From an uncultured Luteimonas sp. (GTDB lineage: Bacteria; Pseudomonadota; Gammaproteobacteria; Xanthomonadales; Xanthomonadaceae): a stretch of DNA of 64,000 nucleotides. The DNA lies in assembly GCA_934541015.1 (NCBI GenBank), contig CAKTDC010000009.1, positions 26,868 to 90,867 on the forward strand, in the 5' to 3' direction. Positions 18,201 to 25,182 of this stretch are shown here, one piece after another; position 1 is the first letter of the stretch; the number at the start of each line of letters is the position of its first letter. Under the pieces are notes generated by a model. That model was not told the origin of the DNA and searched no databases. It saw nothing but the letters and a program-made list of their open reading frames with translations. The translations under genes were made by a program, and so were the position numbers.

Positions 18201-18539
18201 TCAATGCATCGTCGTGACCGTCGCCTGCGCGCGCGTGGGGCCGCTGAACGCCACCAGCTGGTCGTCGAACAACACCAGGCGCCCGACGAAGCGCTCCAGC
18301 CCGTCAGGCGAGTATTCGAAGCGGAAGCTGCGCTCCAGCCCGAGCCAGCCGTCGTCGCGCCGCCGCAGCCGCAGGCCGCTGGCGTGCACGCTCTGGTCCA
18401 GCCAGATCACCCCGGCGGCGGTACAGGCGTTGCGGCCGAGTTCGATCGCGCGTTCGGCGGCAGCGCGCGAGGCGTTCCACCAGCTGTAGGCGGCGGCGCC
18501 GGCGATCATCAGGACGATCATGGTGGGCAGGTCGAGCAT
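18201..18539 (-). CDS. DUF3301 family protein
   Basis: 112 residues. One N-terminal membrane helix (MIVLMIAGAAAYSWWNAS) is followed by a small soluble domain with RNACTAAGVIWLDQSV, RRRDDGWLGLERSFRFEYS and GRLVLFDDQLVAF, the DUF3301 pattern. Function is unknown. It is 83 bp after nadC on the same strand, so it is probably in the same transcript. Confidence 0.8.
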   Translation of the reverse strand: MLDLPTMIVLMIAGAAAYSWWNASRAAAERAIELGRNACTAAGVIWLDQSVHASGLRLRRRDDGWLGLERSFRFEYSPDGLERFVGRLVLFDDQLVAFSGPTRAQATVTTMH

Positions 18540-18622
18540 CGGGACAATGTGGCGGCTGCATCCTGCCGATGCAAGGCGCATCGAGGATCGGGCAGCCGGG
18601 CAATCCACATCACCCGGCCCCC

Positions 18623-19489
18623 TCAGCCCGGTGGCGCTCCCAGCTTCAGCGACAGATCCACCGCCTGCACGTGCTTGGTCAGGCCGCCGATCGAAATGCA
18701 GTCCACGCCATCGGCGGCGATCGCCCGCACCGTCTGCAGGTCGACGCCGCCGGACACTTCCAGCGGAATCCGGCCGTCGAACGGCGCGGCGTGGGCGATG
18801 GCGACCGCCTCGCGGCGCATGTCCGCGGCGAAGTCGTCGATCAGCACGCGGTCGCAGCCCGTGGCCAGCGCTTCGCGCAGCTGCTCCAGCGTCTCGACCT
18901 CCACGATCAGGGGCAGCGACGGATGCATCGCGCGCGCCGCTTCGATCGCCAGTGCGACCGAGCCGAACGCGCGCACGTGGTTTTCCTTGAGCATCACCGC
19001 GTCGTACAGACCGATGCGGTGGTTGCCGCCGCCGCCGACGCGCACCGCGTATTTCTGCGCCAGGCGCAGACCCGGCAGGGTCTTGCGGGTGTCGAGGATG
19101 CGTGCGCGGGTGCCGCGCACCGCCTCGACGTATCCGGCCGTCGCGGTCGCGGTACCGCTCAGCGTCTGCATGAAGTTCAGACAGGTGCGCTCGGCGCTGA
19201 CCAGGGCGCGCGCGCGGCCGGCCAGGGTCGCCAGGACGGTTCCGGCCGCGGCGCGGTCGCCCTCGGCCACGCGCCATTCGATCCGCACGTCCGGGTCGAG
19301 CGCGCGATGGCAGGCATCGAACCACGGCCGTCCGCAGACCACCGCGTCCTCCTTGCACAGCAGGTAGGCGATATCGGGGCGATCCGGCAGCAGCGCGGCG
19401 GTGACGTCGCCGGCGCCGAGATCCTCGGCCAGCGCGCGGGCGACATCGGCGGCAACCGCGTCCGCCGGAGGAGGCGCGGGCACGGTCAC
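18623..19489 (-). CDS. nadC: Nicotinate-nucleotide pyrophosphorylase (quinolinate phosphoribosyltransferase)
   Basis: 288 residues from a GTG at 19489. NadC converts quinolinate and PRPP to nicotinate mononucleotide in NAD synthesis. Visible signatures are EDLGAGDVT, ERTCLNFMQTLSGTAT, RILDTRKTLPGLR, GGGGNHRIGL, EVETLEQL, IDDF and LEVSGGV. No ATG precedes EDLGAGD in frame. The GTG start overlaps the TGA of the Trm112-like gene (GTGA), so translation is likely coupled. Confidence 0.94.
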   Translation of the reverse strand: MTVPAPPPADAVAADVARALAEDLGAGDVTAALLPDRPDIAYLLCKEDAVVCGRPWFDACHRALDPDVRIEWRVAEGDRAAAGTVLATLAGRARALVSAERTCLNFMQTLSGTATATAGYVEAVRGTRARILDTRKTLPGLRLAQKYAVRVGGGGNHRIGLYDAVMLKENHVRAFGSVALAIEAARAMHPSLPLIVEVETLEQLREALATGCDRVLIDDFAADMRREAVAIAHAAPFDGRIPLEVSGGVDLQTVRAIAADGVDCISIGGLTKHVQAVDLSLKLGAPPG

Positions 19490-19755
19490 GACTGCGGGAA
19501 ATCCGCGACCTGGGCGGTGGCGATGCCTTCCTCCACCAGCAGCACCGGGATGCCGTCGTCGACGCGATAGACGGTCCTGCGGTCGTGGGTGACCAGCGCC
19601 TGGTCGAGCGCTTCGGCCTGCGGCGTCCCGTCGCCGCGCCTGATGCCGCCGCCGGCAATGGCCGCGTTGAGCGCGGCCAGCCCCGGCTTGTCGAGCAGCG
19701 ACAGCGGTTGCCGGGTGGCGGGACAGACGAGCAGGTCGATGAGTTTGCGATCCAT
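19486..19755 (-). CDS. Trm112-like family protein
   Basis: 89 residues. It begins MDRKLIDLLVCPATRQPLSL and ends with VYRVDDGIPVLLVEEG, the Trm112/YcaR fold. The family includes small zinc-binding or methyltransferase-partner proteins; the bacterial role is not settled. Only the first CP pair of the zinc site is seen. It is first in a Trm112-nadC-DUF3301 operon. Confidence 0.85.
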   Translation of the reverse strand: MDRKLIDLLVCPATRQPLSLLDKPGLAALNAAIAGGGIRRGDGTPQAEALDQALVTHDRRTVYRVDDGIPVLLVEEGIATAQVADFPQS

Positions 19756-20458
19756 GGCGATTGAAGGTGGGGCCGACGGCGGAAGGCTGATTATGGCCCC
19801 TCGCGTCGATCAGGCGCAGCGGGCGGCGTGCGAGACGGTGCCTCGGCGGCTGCCGATCGAACAAGGCCGGGCGGGTGGGGGCGGGGCGGAAACCCGCGAT
19901 ATCGGGACTGGATGCTGTCGTCGGGAGATCCGCACCGTGATCCTGAGGCCGCATGTGACTCCCGGGCGGCAATGCCATCAACGCCGTCATCCCAGCGAAC
20001 GCTGGGATCCATTGGCTTGTCGAGCGAGAGCAAAATGGATCCCGGCGTTCGCCGGGATGACGATGACTGTGCATCCGGGCTGGCGATGGGTCTCCATCCG
20101 GGCCGACGATGGCCCTAAGTCCAGGACGACGATGGCTCTGCCTCCGGAATGCCAGCTGGGATCCTCCCCGGCTCATGCCCCACGCCTGGGCCCGAACGTG
20201 GCCCCGGAGCCAACGCCATCAATGCCGTCATCCCCAAGCCAAACGAGACTGCCGGGCGGCAATGCCCTCAACGCCGTCATCCCCAGGCCGCGTGTGACTC
20301 CCGGGCGACAAAGCCCTCGACGCCGTCATTCCCAGGCCGCGTGTGACTCCCGGGCGGCAATGGCCTCGACGCCGTCATCCCAGCGAACGCTGGGATCCAT
20401 TGGCTTGTCGAGCAAGAGCAAAATGGATCCCGGCGTTCGCCGGGATGACGATGATTGT

Positions 20459-20642
20459 GCATCCGGGACGACGATGGTCCTGCATCCGGGACGACGATGG
20501 CCCCGCATCCGGGACGACGATGGCCCCGCATCCGGGACGGCGATGGGTCTGCATCCGGGACGGCGATGGGTCTGCATCCGGGACGGCGATGGGTCTGCAT
20601 CCGGGATGACGATGATTGTGTATCCGGGACGACGATGGGCCT
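20459..20642. repeat. 23 bp tandem array, eight units
   Basis: Eight head-to-tail 23 bp units of the form GCATCCGGGACGACGATGG plus four variable bases begin at 20459, 20482, 20505, 20528, 20551, 20574, 20597 and 20620. A partial ninth follows at 20643. Variants fall in groups: three neighbouring units read GACGGCGATGGGTCT, which suggests recent unit duplication. Confidence 0.9.
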
Positions 20643-20692
20643 GCATCCGGAAGGCCGGCAGGGGCGCTTTCAGCCCCCGGCCCCGCTTTCGC

Positions 20693-20698
20693 TAGAAT
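20693..20698 (+). promoter_or_regulatory. Putative -10 box of purEK
   Basis: TAGAAT lies 22 bp before the purE start and directly after the tandem array, giving a short leader. No clear -35 is seen. Confidence 0.4.
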
Positions 20699-20720
20699 GC
20701 CCCTTTCCCCGAGGATCGCC

Positions 20721-21224
20721 ATGCCCGCCAACCCCGCCCAACCGCTCGTCGGCGTCGTGATGGGATCGCGTTCCGACTGGGACACGATGCAGCACGCCGT
20801 GCTCAAGCTGGAAATGCTCGGCGTGAGCCACGAGGCGCGGGTGGTGTCGGCACACCGCACGCCGGACGTGCTCTTCGACTACGCGGCCAGCGCGGAGTCC
20901 CGCGGCCTGCGCGCGATCATCGCCGGCGCCGGTGGCGCGGCGCATCTGCCGGGCATGCTGGCGGCCAAGACCGCGGTGCCGGTGCTGGGCGTGCCGGTGC
21001 AGAGCAGGGCGCTGAACGGCCTGGATTCGCTGCTGTCGATCGTGCAGATGCCCGGCGGCGTCCCGGTGGCGACCTTCGCGATCGGGCAGGCGGGCGCGAT
21101 CAACGCCGCACTGTTCGCCGCGGCCCTGCTGGCGCCCTCGCATCCGCAGATCGCGCAGGCGCTGGCGGATTTCCGCAGGCGGCAGACCGAAGACGTCGCC
21201 GCCAATGCCGATCCGCGCGGCTGA
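20721..21224 (+). CDS. purE: N5-carboxyaminoimidazole ribonucleotide mutase
   Basis: 167 residues, class I PurE. It isomerises N5-CAIR to CAIR in purine synthesis. The conserved [16 protein letters not shown] with the catalytic His, and [11 protein letters not shown] are present. GAGGAT lies 6 bases before the ATG. It is 10 bp from purK, so one operon. Confidence 0.97.
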   Translation: MPANPAQPLVGVVMGSRSDWDTMQHAVLKLEMLGVSHEARVVSAHRTPDVLFDYAASAESRGLRAIIAGAGGAAHLPGMLAAKTAVPVLGVPVQSRALNGLDSLLSIVQMPGGVPVATFAIGQAGAINAALFAAALLAPSHPQIAQALADFRRRQTEDVAANADPRG

Positions 21225-21234
21225 GGCCGGCGGC

Positions 21235-22377
21235 ATGACCACCGTCGGCATCCTGGGTGGGGGCCAGCTGGCCCGCATGATGGCGCTGGCCGGCGCGCCG
21301 CTGGGCCTGCGCTTCCTGGTCATGGACACGGTCGCCGACGCCTGCGCCGGCCAGTTCGCGCCGCTGCTGGTCGGCGACTACCGGGACGGATCGGCGCTGG
21401 CCGAATTCGCCTCGAAGATCGATGTCGCCACCTTCGACTTCGAGAATGTCCCCGCCGAAAGCGCGCGCTGGCTCTCCGCCCGCGTGCCGGTGTTCCCCGA
21501 TCCGCGCGCGCTGGCCACGGCCCAGGACCGGCTGGTGGAGAAACCGCTGTTCCGCGAGCTGGGCATCCCGGTGCCGGATTTCGCCGACGTGCCCGACCGC
21601 GCCGCGCTGGACGCCGCGATCGCGGCGATCGGCACGCCCTGCATCCTCAAGACGCGGCGGCTGGGCTACGACGGCAAGGGCCAGTTCCGGATCCGCAGCG
21701 CCGGCGATGCCGAGGCGGCCTGGAACGCGCTTGGCGCGCAGGCGGGCAGCGTGGGGCTGATCCTGGAAGCCTTCGTGCCGTTCGATCGCGAGCTGAGCGT
21801 GGTCGCCGTGCGCGGCCGCGACGGCGGATTCCGCACCTGGCCGCTGACCGAGAACTGGCACGTCGACGGCGTGCTCTCGGCGAGCCTGGCGCCGGCGCGG
21901 GTGGATGCGGCCACGCGCGAGACGGCGATCGACTACGCCCGCAGGCTCGCCGTGCACCTGGACTACGTGGGCGTGTTCGCGCTGGAGCTGTTCAGCCGCG
22001 GCGGGCAGCTGCTGGCCAACGAACTGGCGCCGCGCGTGCACAACTCCGGCCACTGGACCATCGAAGGCGCCGAGACCTCGCAGTTCGAAAACCACCTGCG
22101 CGCCGTGCTCGGGCTTCCGCTGGGCGAGACGCGCATGCTCGGCCAGGCCTGCATGCTCAACTGGATCGGCGGCATGCCCGACGCCGACGCGGTGCTGCGC
22201 GAGCCCGGCGGGCACTGGCACGACTACGGCAAGTCCCCGCGCCCCGGCCGCAAGGTCGGGCACGCCACGTTGCGCGCGGACAGCGAGGATGCGCTGGCGC
22301 GTGCGCTGGAGTCGACAGGCGCTGCGCTCGGCCGCCAGGCGCAGGTGGCGCCGGTGATCGAGGCGCTGCGCGGCTGA
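21235..22377 (+). CDS. purK: N5-carboxyaminoimidazole ribonucleotide synthase
   Basis: 380 residues, ATP-grasp enzyme joining AIR and bicarbonate. It starts TTVGILGGGQLARMMALA (nucleotide-fold GGGQLGRM motif), and continues with CILKTRRLGYDGKGQ, VPFDRELSVV, ELFSRGGQLLANELAPRVHNSGHWTIE in part, and SQFENHLRAVLGLP. The ATG at 21235 directly precedes the first strand. It follows purE and supplies its substrate. Confidence 0.97.
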   Translation: MTTVGILGGGQLARMMALAGAPLGLRFLVMDTVADACAGQFAPLLVGDYRDGSALAEFASKIDVATFDFENVPAESARWLSARVPVFPDPRALATAQDRLVEKPLFRELGIPVPDFADVPDRAALDAAIAAIGTPCILKTRRLGYDGKGQFRIRSAGDAEAAWNALGAQAGSVGLILEAFVPFDRELSVVAVRGRDGGFRTWPLTENWHVDGVLSASLAPARVDAATRETAIDYARRLAVHLDYVGVFALELFSRGGQLLANELAPRVHNSGHWTIEGAETSQFENHLRAVLGLPLGETRMLGQACMLNWIGGMPDADAVLREPGGHWHDYGKSPRPGRKVGHATLRADSEDALARALESTGAALGRQAQVAPVIEALRG

Positions 22378-22773
22378 CGCCGCTGTCCACGGCCCCCCAC
22401 CCAGCCTCCCCCGCAAGCGGGGGAGGAGCTTTGGCTCTCCGTCGCCCGCATGTGGCGAAGAGGCTTCGGACCTTCTTCCCCCGCCTGCGGGAACGAGGCT
22501 TCGGACCTTCTTCCCCCGCCTGCGGGGGAAGTCCCCGCACAGCGGGGGATGGGGCGACGCCGCCACGCACCCCCACCCCGACCCGTCCGGCCCGGCGCAG
22601 CGCGCCGGGTGTTCGGAGGGGCCTGCGCGGCGATGCCGCGCAAGCAGGCCGTTTCACCTCCCGCAGAGCGGGGGAGGGAGCTTGAACCTGCACAGGGCGT
22701 GGGGGAGCGAGCTGAGCCTCCTTCCCCCGCCTGCGGGGGAAGTCCCCGCGCAGCGGGGGATGGGGGCCGCTTC
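22378..22773. repeat. Family 2 palindrome cluster between purK and the SOD homologue
   Basis: Convergent intergenic space without a gene. At least four G-rich palindromes are present: near 22403 (CCTCCCCCGCAAGCGGGGGA), 22479, 22508 and 22721. Several are followed by a second arm CCCCGC-N-GCGGGGGATGGGG. GGCCCGGCGCAGCGCGCCGG (about 22590) is also found inside the element at 42107. Confidence 0.8.
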
Positions 22774-23361
22774 TCACTTCATCCGCGCTGCAACCGCCTT
22801 CCAGTCCACCAGCTGCCAGAACGCCGCCAGATACCGGCCGCGGTCTTCGCGATAGTCCAGCAGCCAGGCGTGCTCCCACAGGCTGCAGCCCAGCAGCGGC
22901 GTGTCCTGGCCGGTGACCGGCGAGCCCGATCCGGGCGTGGCGAGCAGGGCCAGCCGCCCGTCCGCGCGCTGCACCAGCCAGACCCAGCCCGCGCCGCGCA
23001 GCCGCCCGGCGACCTCCGAGAACTGCTCCTGCAGCCCGGCCAGACTGCCGAACCGGGCCGCAATCGCCTCGGCCAGCTTCCCCGCCGGCTCGCCGCCGCC
23101 GCCCGCGGAGGCCGGCTTCAGGCTTGCCCACAGGAAATCCACGTTCCAGACCTGGGCGGCGTGTCCGGCCAGCGCCCCGCGCGCCGTGCGCACCAGATCC
23201 TCCAGCGACGCCCCGGCCAGGGCCTCGTTGCCGGCCAGCAGCGCATTGGCGGCGTCGGCCCGGGCCTGCTGCTCGCGGCGGTGCAGGGCGACGGCATCGG
23301 CGGACAGCTGCGGCTCCAGGGCGCTGGAATCGTAGGGAAGGGGAGCAGGTTCGATGGGCAT
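22774..23361 (-). CDS. Fe/Mn superoxide dismutase homologue lacking two metal ligands
   Basis: 195 residues, SOD length and full-length SodB-like alignment: LPYDSSALEPQLSADAVALH, AAQVWNVDFLWASL, GSLAGLQEQF, GSGSPVTGQDTPLL and SLWEHAWLLDYR. Of the four metal ligands, His27 and His164 (WEHA) remain, but the second His (AAQVWNHTFYW in E. coli SodB) is Val74 and the Asp (DVWEHA) is Ser160. The active-site HHQTY region is QQARA, so the gateway Tyr is gone too. The fold looks kept and the frame is intact, but dismutase activity is not expected. It is divergent from grxD. A new role or a remnant under selection are both possible. Confidence 0.85.
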   Translation of the reverse strand: MPIEPAPLPYDSSALEPQLSADAVALHRREQQARADAANALLAGNEALAGASLEDLVRTARGALAGHAAQVWNVDFLWASLKPASAGGGGEPAGKLAEAIAARFGSLAGLQEQFSEVAGRLRGAGWVWLVQRADGRLALLATPGSGSPVTGQDTPLLGCSLWEHAWLLDYREDRGRYLAAFWQLVDWKAVAARMK

Positions 23362-23481
23362 GGGCGGTTTCCGGAGCGGGCGCGCTGATGCGTGGTCCCG
23401 TGCCGGCATACAATACGCACATCCACTTTCCGCAGCCTTTTCCGCGTTCCCCGCGGGCCGGCCGCAGCGCAGGAGCTTGCC

Positions 23482-23802
23482 GTGGCGGTACTCGATCGCA
23501 TCCAGGCAGAAGTCGACAACCACCCGATCGTGCTGTTCATGAAAGGCACCCCGCAGTTCCCGATGTGCGGGTTTTCCAGCCGTACCGTGCAGGTGCTCAG
23601 GGAGGCGGGCGCGAAGGATTTCCGCGCGATCAACGTGCTGGAGGACCCGGAAATCCGCGCCAACCTGCCGCGATTCTCGAACTGGCCCACCTTCCCGCAG
23701 CTGTTCATCCACGGTGAACTGATCGGCGGCTGCGACATCGCCCTGGAGCTGCACGAGAGCGGCGAACTGGCGCGGATGATCGCCGACGTCCAGCCGGGCT
23801 GA
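23482..23802 (+). CDS. grxD: Monothiol glutaredoxin GrxD
   Basis: 106 residues from a GTG start with AGGAG 6 bases upstream. It has VLFMKGTPQFPMCGFS with the CGFS active site (Cys29), then NWPTFPQLFIHGELIGGCDI, the glutathione-binding TVP-like and GG regions. Grx4-type proteins carry a glutathione-ligated [2Fe-2S] cluster and serve Fe-S trafficking. It lies 7 bp before the SDR gene. Confidence 0.95.
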   Translation: MAVLDRIQAEVDNHPIVLFMKGTPQFPMCGFSSRTVQVLREAGAKDFRAINVLEDPEIRANLPRFSNWPTFPQLFIHGELIGGCDIALELHESGELARMIADVQPG

Positions 23803-23809
23803 CGCCGCC

Positions 23810-24544
23810 GTGAGCGCAGCCGACAGCCGCCCGCTGGCCGGGCGCGTGGTGCTGGTGGCCGGGGCCCACGGCGGCTACGGCAGCCAGGTCTCGCTCGCCT
23901 GCGCGCGCGCGGGCGCCGCCCTGGTCCTGCTCGGCCGCAGGGTGCCCCGGCTCAACCGGATCAACGACCAGGTGCTGGCCGAGGGCGGCGAGGCCTGGCT
24001 GTATCCGTTCGACCTGGAGGGCGCGTCCCCGGCCGACCACTTCGAGCTGGCGCAGCGGATCGAAGACGGTCCCGGCCGGCTCGACGGCCTGGTCCACTGC
24101 GCCGCAGGCTTTCCCGGCCTGACGCCCCTGGAACACACCGATCCGGCGGCCGTGGCGCGCGACCTGCACGTCAACCTCACCGCGCGCATCTGGATGACCC
24201 GGGCCTGCCTGCCGCTGCTCAAGCGCGCCGAAGATGCAGCGGTGGTGTTCCTGGTCGACGACACCGGCCCGGAGACCGTGGCCTACCGCGGCGGCTACGG
24301 CATCGCCCAGCACGGCATCGAGGCCCTGGTGCGCACCCTGCACGCGGAAACCGCCGGTTCGCCGCTGCGGGTGTGCGGCCTGCGTCCTAGGCCCATGCGC
24401 ACCCCGCTGCGCGCCAGGATGATCGCCGCCGAAGGCGACCGCCAGGCGGTCGATCCGGCCAGCCAGGCCCGGGCCTGCGTGGAACTGCTGGGGCCGGCCG
24501 GGGCTGACTGGCGCGGGCGGATCCGTGATCTGCGGGCCGAATGA
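23810..24544 (+). CDS. Short-chain dehydrogenase family protein with altered active site
   Basis: 244 residues from a GTG. The Rossmann start is GRVVLVAGAHGGYGSQVSLA (GxxxGxG as GAHGGYG) and HCAAG replaces NNAG, similar to YciK-like SDRs. The catalytic region is unusual: the expected Ser position reads VFLVDDTG, and the Tyr-x3-Lys motif reads YGIAQ, with Gln for Lys. NAD(P)-dependent reduction is therefore doubtful. It follows grxD by 7 bp, probably co-transcribed. Annotation as SDR is safe; an enzymatic role is not. Confidence 0.8.
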   Translation: MSAADSRPLAGRVVLVAGAHGGYGSQVSLACARAGAALVLLGRRVPRLNRINDQVLAEGGEAWLYPFDLEGASPADHFELAQRIEDGPGRLDGLVHCAAGFPGLTPLEHTDPAAVARDLHVNLTARIWMTRACLPLLKRAEDAAVVFLVDDTGPETVAYRGGYGIAQHGIEALVRTLHAETAGSPLRVCGLRPRPMRTPLRARMIAAEGDRQAVDPASQARACVELLGPAGADWRGRIRDLRAE

Positions 24545-24890
24545 AGCCTTCAGCCTTCATGGCGGCCGCCGGCAACGCGTCCATGAAAGCCCTTGCCGTC
24601 ATCCCGGCGAAAGCCGGGATCCATTTTGATTTTCAGGATGCTGCAGGAGCAAAGGAACCCCTGAACAACTCGCTTTGATCGTCATTCCCGCAAAGGCGGC
24701 AAACGCTCCGCCACGGACGAATGTCCGATCATCCATGGACTCCGATTTTCAACGGGATAACGTCCATGGATGACCAGCGCTCCGCGCTGTTGGGAAGCGC
24801 CTCCCGCCTTCGCGGCGATGACGGTAGTTGTTCAGAGGTTCCTGGAGGGATCCGGGCTTTCGCCGGGATGACGACGCCGGGAGAGCGGCT
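24545..24890. repeat. Nested REPIN-like elements (copy E)
   Basis: The outer arms are GTCATCCCGGCGAAAGCCGG at 24598 and CCGGGCTTTCGCCGGGATGA ending near 24872. Inside lies a second segment (about 24690-24835) with its own GTCATTCCCGC arm, an inverted pair CATCCATGGAC/GTCCATGGATG, and a 44 bp stretch (24764-24807) that recurs in reverse at 54441-54484 with one mismatch. No gene is seen. Confidence 0.75.
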
Positions 24891-24960
24891 TGATCTGCAG
24901 CACCCCGCCCGCCCGCCGCCGGGTTGTCGCGACGATGCAACAAATACTTAGCGAAGATTG

Positions 24961-24989
24961 TTGACAGTTTGATTAAAACCCGTGACAAA
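24961..24989 (+). promoter_or_regulatory. Putative promoter of the Oar-like receptor gene
   Basis: TTGACA at 24961-24966, 17 bp spacer, GACAAA at 24984-24989, in an AT-richer stretch about 200 bp before the gene. The -10 match is weak. Confidence 0.45.
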
Positions 24990-25035
24990 TCAACCACTTC
25001 GATCCGCCGCGACTGTCTTTTTACTGTCATCTGCA

Positions 25036-25066
25036 GGGGTTAACGTGTTAATCTGATGTTAACCCC
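25036..25066. promoter_or_regulatory. Perfect 9 bp inverted repeat upstream of the receptor gene
   Basis: GGGGTTAAC, 13 bp spacer, GTTAACCCC, located downstream of the putative promoter and 116 bp before the gene start. It could be an operator or an mRNA leader hairpin. Confidence 0.5.
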
Positions 25067-25182
25067 CTGAATCCCACCGCTGGCCCGTCGAGTCCCAGGC
25101 TGCGCACGCGCGCAGCCAGTCCGGTTCCAGGCCAGCCCCATCGCGTTTTCCAGTTCTCTCTCTAGCCTTGAGGCTCATCCCC

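Larger units (their letters stand above)
19756..20720. repeat. Mosaic repeat region upstream of purE
   Basis: Almost 1 kb without a credible gene. It holds two near-identical 76 bp REPIN-like units (19986-20061 and 20374-20449, one base different), a 49 bp periodic block (GCCGTCAT at 20224, 20273, 20322 and 20371), degenerate GATGGGTCTCCATCCGGG-type units around 20068-20150, and the 23 bp tandem array at 20459-20642. Several overlapping open frames on both strands encode only repeat peptides and are rejected. Confidence 0.85.

Noticed and set aside
20459..20642. CRISPR array
   Set aside because: Units are directly adjacent at 23 bp with no unique spacers and no cas genes are present.
20277..20860. 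Overlapping open frames over the tandem array, both strands
   Set aside because: They encode only the repeat peptide (for example [10 protein letters not shown] units) and exist because the repeat has no stop codon in several frames.
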